Of a stretch of DNA of 64,000 nt, positions 63,391 through 64,000 are shown one piece after another. The stretch is taken from positions 24,716-88,715 of the forward strand of contig JAODMY010000072.1 of the NCBI GenBank assembly GCA_025465535.1, given 5' to 3'. Positions within the stretch are counted from its first letter, which is position 1, and each line of letters opens with the position of its first letter. Under the pieces are notes generated by a model. That model was not told where the DNA came from and ran no database searches. It saw nothing but the letters and a program-made list of their open reading frames with translations. This DNA is from Glaciihabitans sp. (lineage in GTDB: Bacteria; Actinomycetota; Actinomycetes; Actinomycetales; Microbacteriaceae). The translations under genes were made by a program, and so were the position numbers.

Positions 63391-63861
63391 TTAGTCGCCG
63401 AGAGCCGTTTCCCAGACCACGCGTCGCAGTCCGGCGTCGCCGTGCGGTTCCATGTCGACGAGGGTGAGCTGCGTGAGGCGCAGTCGATCCCCGTCGCTTG
63501 CGCTCGCGTGTCGCGTCGCGGTCACGTGGGGGCGGTAGCCGGCGTCGATGAAGTTCGGGTTGTCGAATACGACATCGAGACTGCGTAGACGGGCAACGAG
63601 CGCGCGGTGCAGCGTCGCGAGCGGCTCGGAGTGCCGCACCAGCGAGACAGGAACGTTTTCGCGTGGACCGAACATCGCCTCGCCGCCGACCTCGACATCC
63701 ATCGCAGTGGCGTTCGTCGATAGCTCAGCGCCGATCCGTTCAACCGTCGCGTCCGTCGTGAAGTTCGACACGATGGTCACGTGGAGCGGCCAGGCTGTCG
63801 CGCTGAATCCATCGCCGACGGCGAGCGGAGCAAGCGGAAGGACGGCGACAAAGCGGGTCAT
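63391..63861 (-). CDS. 2'-5' RNA ligase-family (2H phosphoesterase) protein
   Basis: A 156-residue protein from the ATG at 63861. It carries the two HxT motifs of 2H phosphoesterases: H27-T29 in PLHVTIV and H112-T114 in RPHVTAT. The family includes RNA cyclic phosphodiesterases (ThpR) and 2'-5' ligases. The in vivo substrate is unknown. Stop is 9 bp before the start of the FMN reductase gene, so the pair may be co-transcribed. Confidence 0.85.
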   Translation of the reverse strand: MTRFVAVLPLAPLAVGDGFSATAWPLHVTIVSNFTTDATVERIGAELSTNATAMDVEVGGEAMFGPRENVPVSLVRHSEPLATLHRALVARLRSLDVVFDNPNFIDAGYRPHVTATRHASASDGDRLRLTQLTLVDMEPHGDAGLRRVVWETALGD

Positions 63862-63949
63862 GTACAAGAGCGTAGGGAACCTGGCGTTGTTCCACGCCGC
63901 CTCGCCGACCCGTACTCGCGTTTATGTCGTTTGTCCTCTGCCGACCCCT

Positions 63950-64000
63950 GTCTGCCCCCGGGTGATGCGTCTGCCCCCGTACGTACGGGGGCAGACGCAT
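63950..64000. repeat. Family 1 palindromic repeat, copy 4 (cut by window end)
   Basis: The first 51 bp match the full-length copies (GTCTGCCCCCGGGTGATGCG onwards), and the inner 28-bp palindrome is perfect. The right outer arm has begun (GCAT) when the window ends, so this copy is probably complete. Confidence 0.9.

Overview
This window is a contiguous piece of a GC-rich actinobacterial chromosome, most likely from the family Microbacteriaceae (inferred). The gene order follows the conserved actinobacterial backbone known from Mycobacterium: garA and merR genes; fadD15, ROK kinase, plsC and aroG; pknL, an Rv2175c-type regulator and idsA; DUF3040, mraZ and the whole dcw cluster to divIVA; lspA, rluD and dnaE; pyrD, DUF3043, erpA and ctaCDF; qcrBAC, ctaE and trpD. 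GTG starts are frequent, stop/start overlaps are common, and several genes have a TANNNT box only 6-8 nt before the start codon, as in leaderless actinobacterial mRNAs. No phage, insertion sequence, CRISPR array, rRNA or tRNA gene was recognised.

Layout. 1-6.1 kb: end of a DHA2-type MFS exporter, an S4 RNA-binding protein, a HEAT-like protein, a DUF1295 membrane protein, pgsA, a GarA-type FHA protein, two MerR regulators and an orphan ParA-like ATPase. 6.2-11.4 kb: pyruvate carboxylase, a MinD-like ATPase with a long disordered N-terminus, and peptide deformylase. 11.4-11.9 kb: a noncoding 93-bp tandem array. 11.9-22.8 kb: acyl-CoA synthetase, ROK glucokinase, PlsC, class II DAHP synthase, a PASTA Ser/Thr kinase, a LysM/lysozyme-like protein, an Rv2175c-type regulator, a polyprenyl synthase and DUF3040. 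23-45.4 kb: the cell wall and division (dcw) cluster mraZ-rsmH-ftsL-ftsI-murE-[murF remnant]-mraY-murD-ftsW-murG-murC-ftsQ-ftsZ-yggS-sepF-divIVA, then lspA, rluD and dnaE. 45.5-52.3 kb: flavin reductase, hisD, nrdR, a 780-bp mosaic of microsatellites, pyrD, DUF3043, an M20 peptidase and erpA. 52.4-60.3 kb: the cytochrome bc1-aa3 branch, split into two convergent blocks (ctaC-ctaD-ctaF and ctaE-qcrC-qcrA-qcrB). 60.3-64 kb: trpD, a lactate oxidase-type flavoprotein, an FMN reductase and a 2'-5' RNA ligase-like protein.

The most striking observation is the murF locus. Between murE and mraY, translationally coupled to both, lies a 177-codon frame. It keeps the first residues and the C-terminal domain of MurF but has lost the whole ATP-binding core (no GTNGKT motif), and its C-terminal substrate motif is degraded. 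MurE next to it has DHHPR where DNPR is usual in diaminopimelate enzymes, so peptidoglycan precursor synthesis looks unusual here.

The second theme is noncoding repeats. One family is a 66-bp near-perfect nested palindrome (four copies, three of them between convergent genes). A second is a 47-49 bp hairpin family (TGACA...TTGTTG / CAACAA...TGTCA). There are also a 93-bp tandem array and a cluster of 4-, 6-, 7- and 8-bp microsatellites before pyrD. They suggest slippage-prone intergenic DNA and dispersed hairpins that may end transcription.
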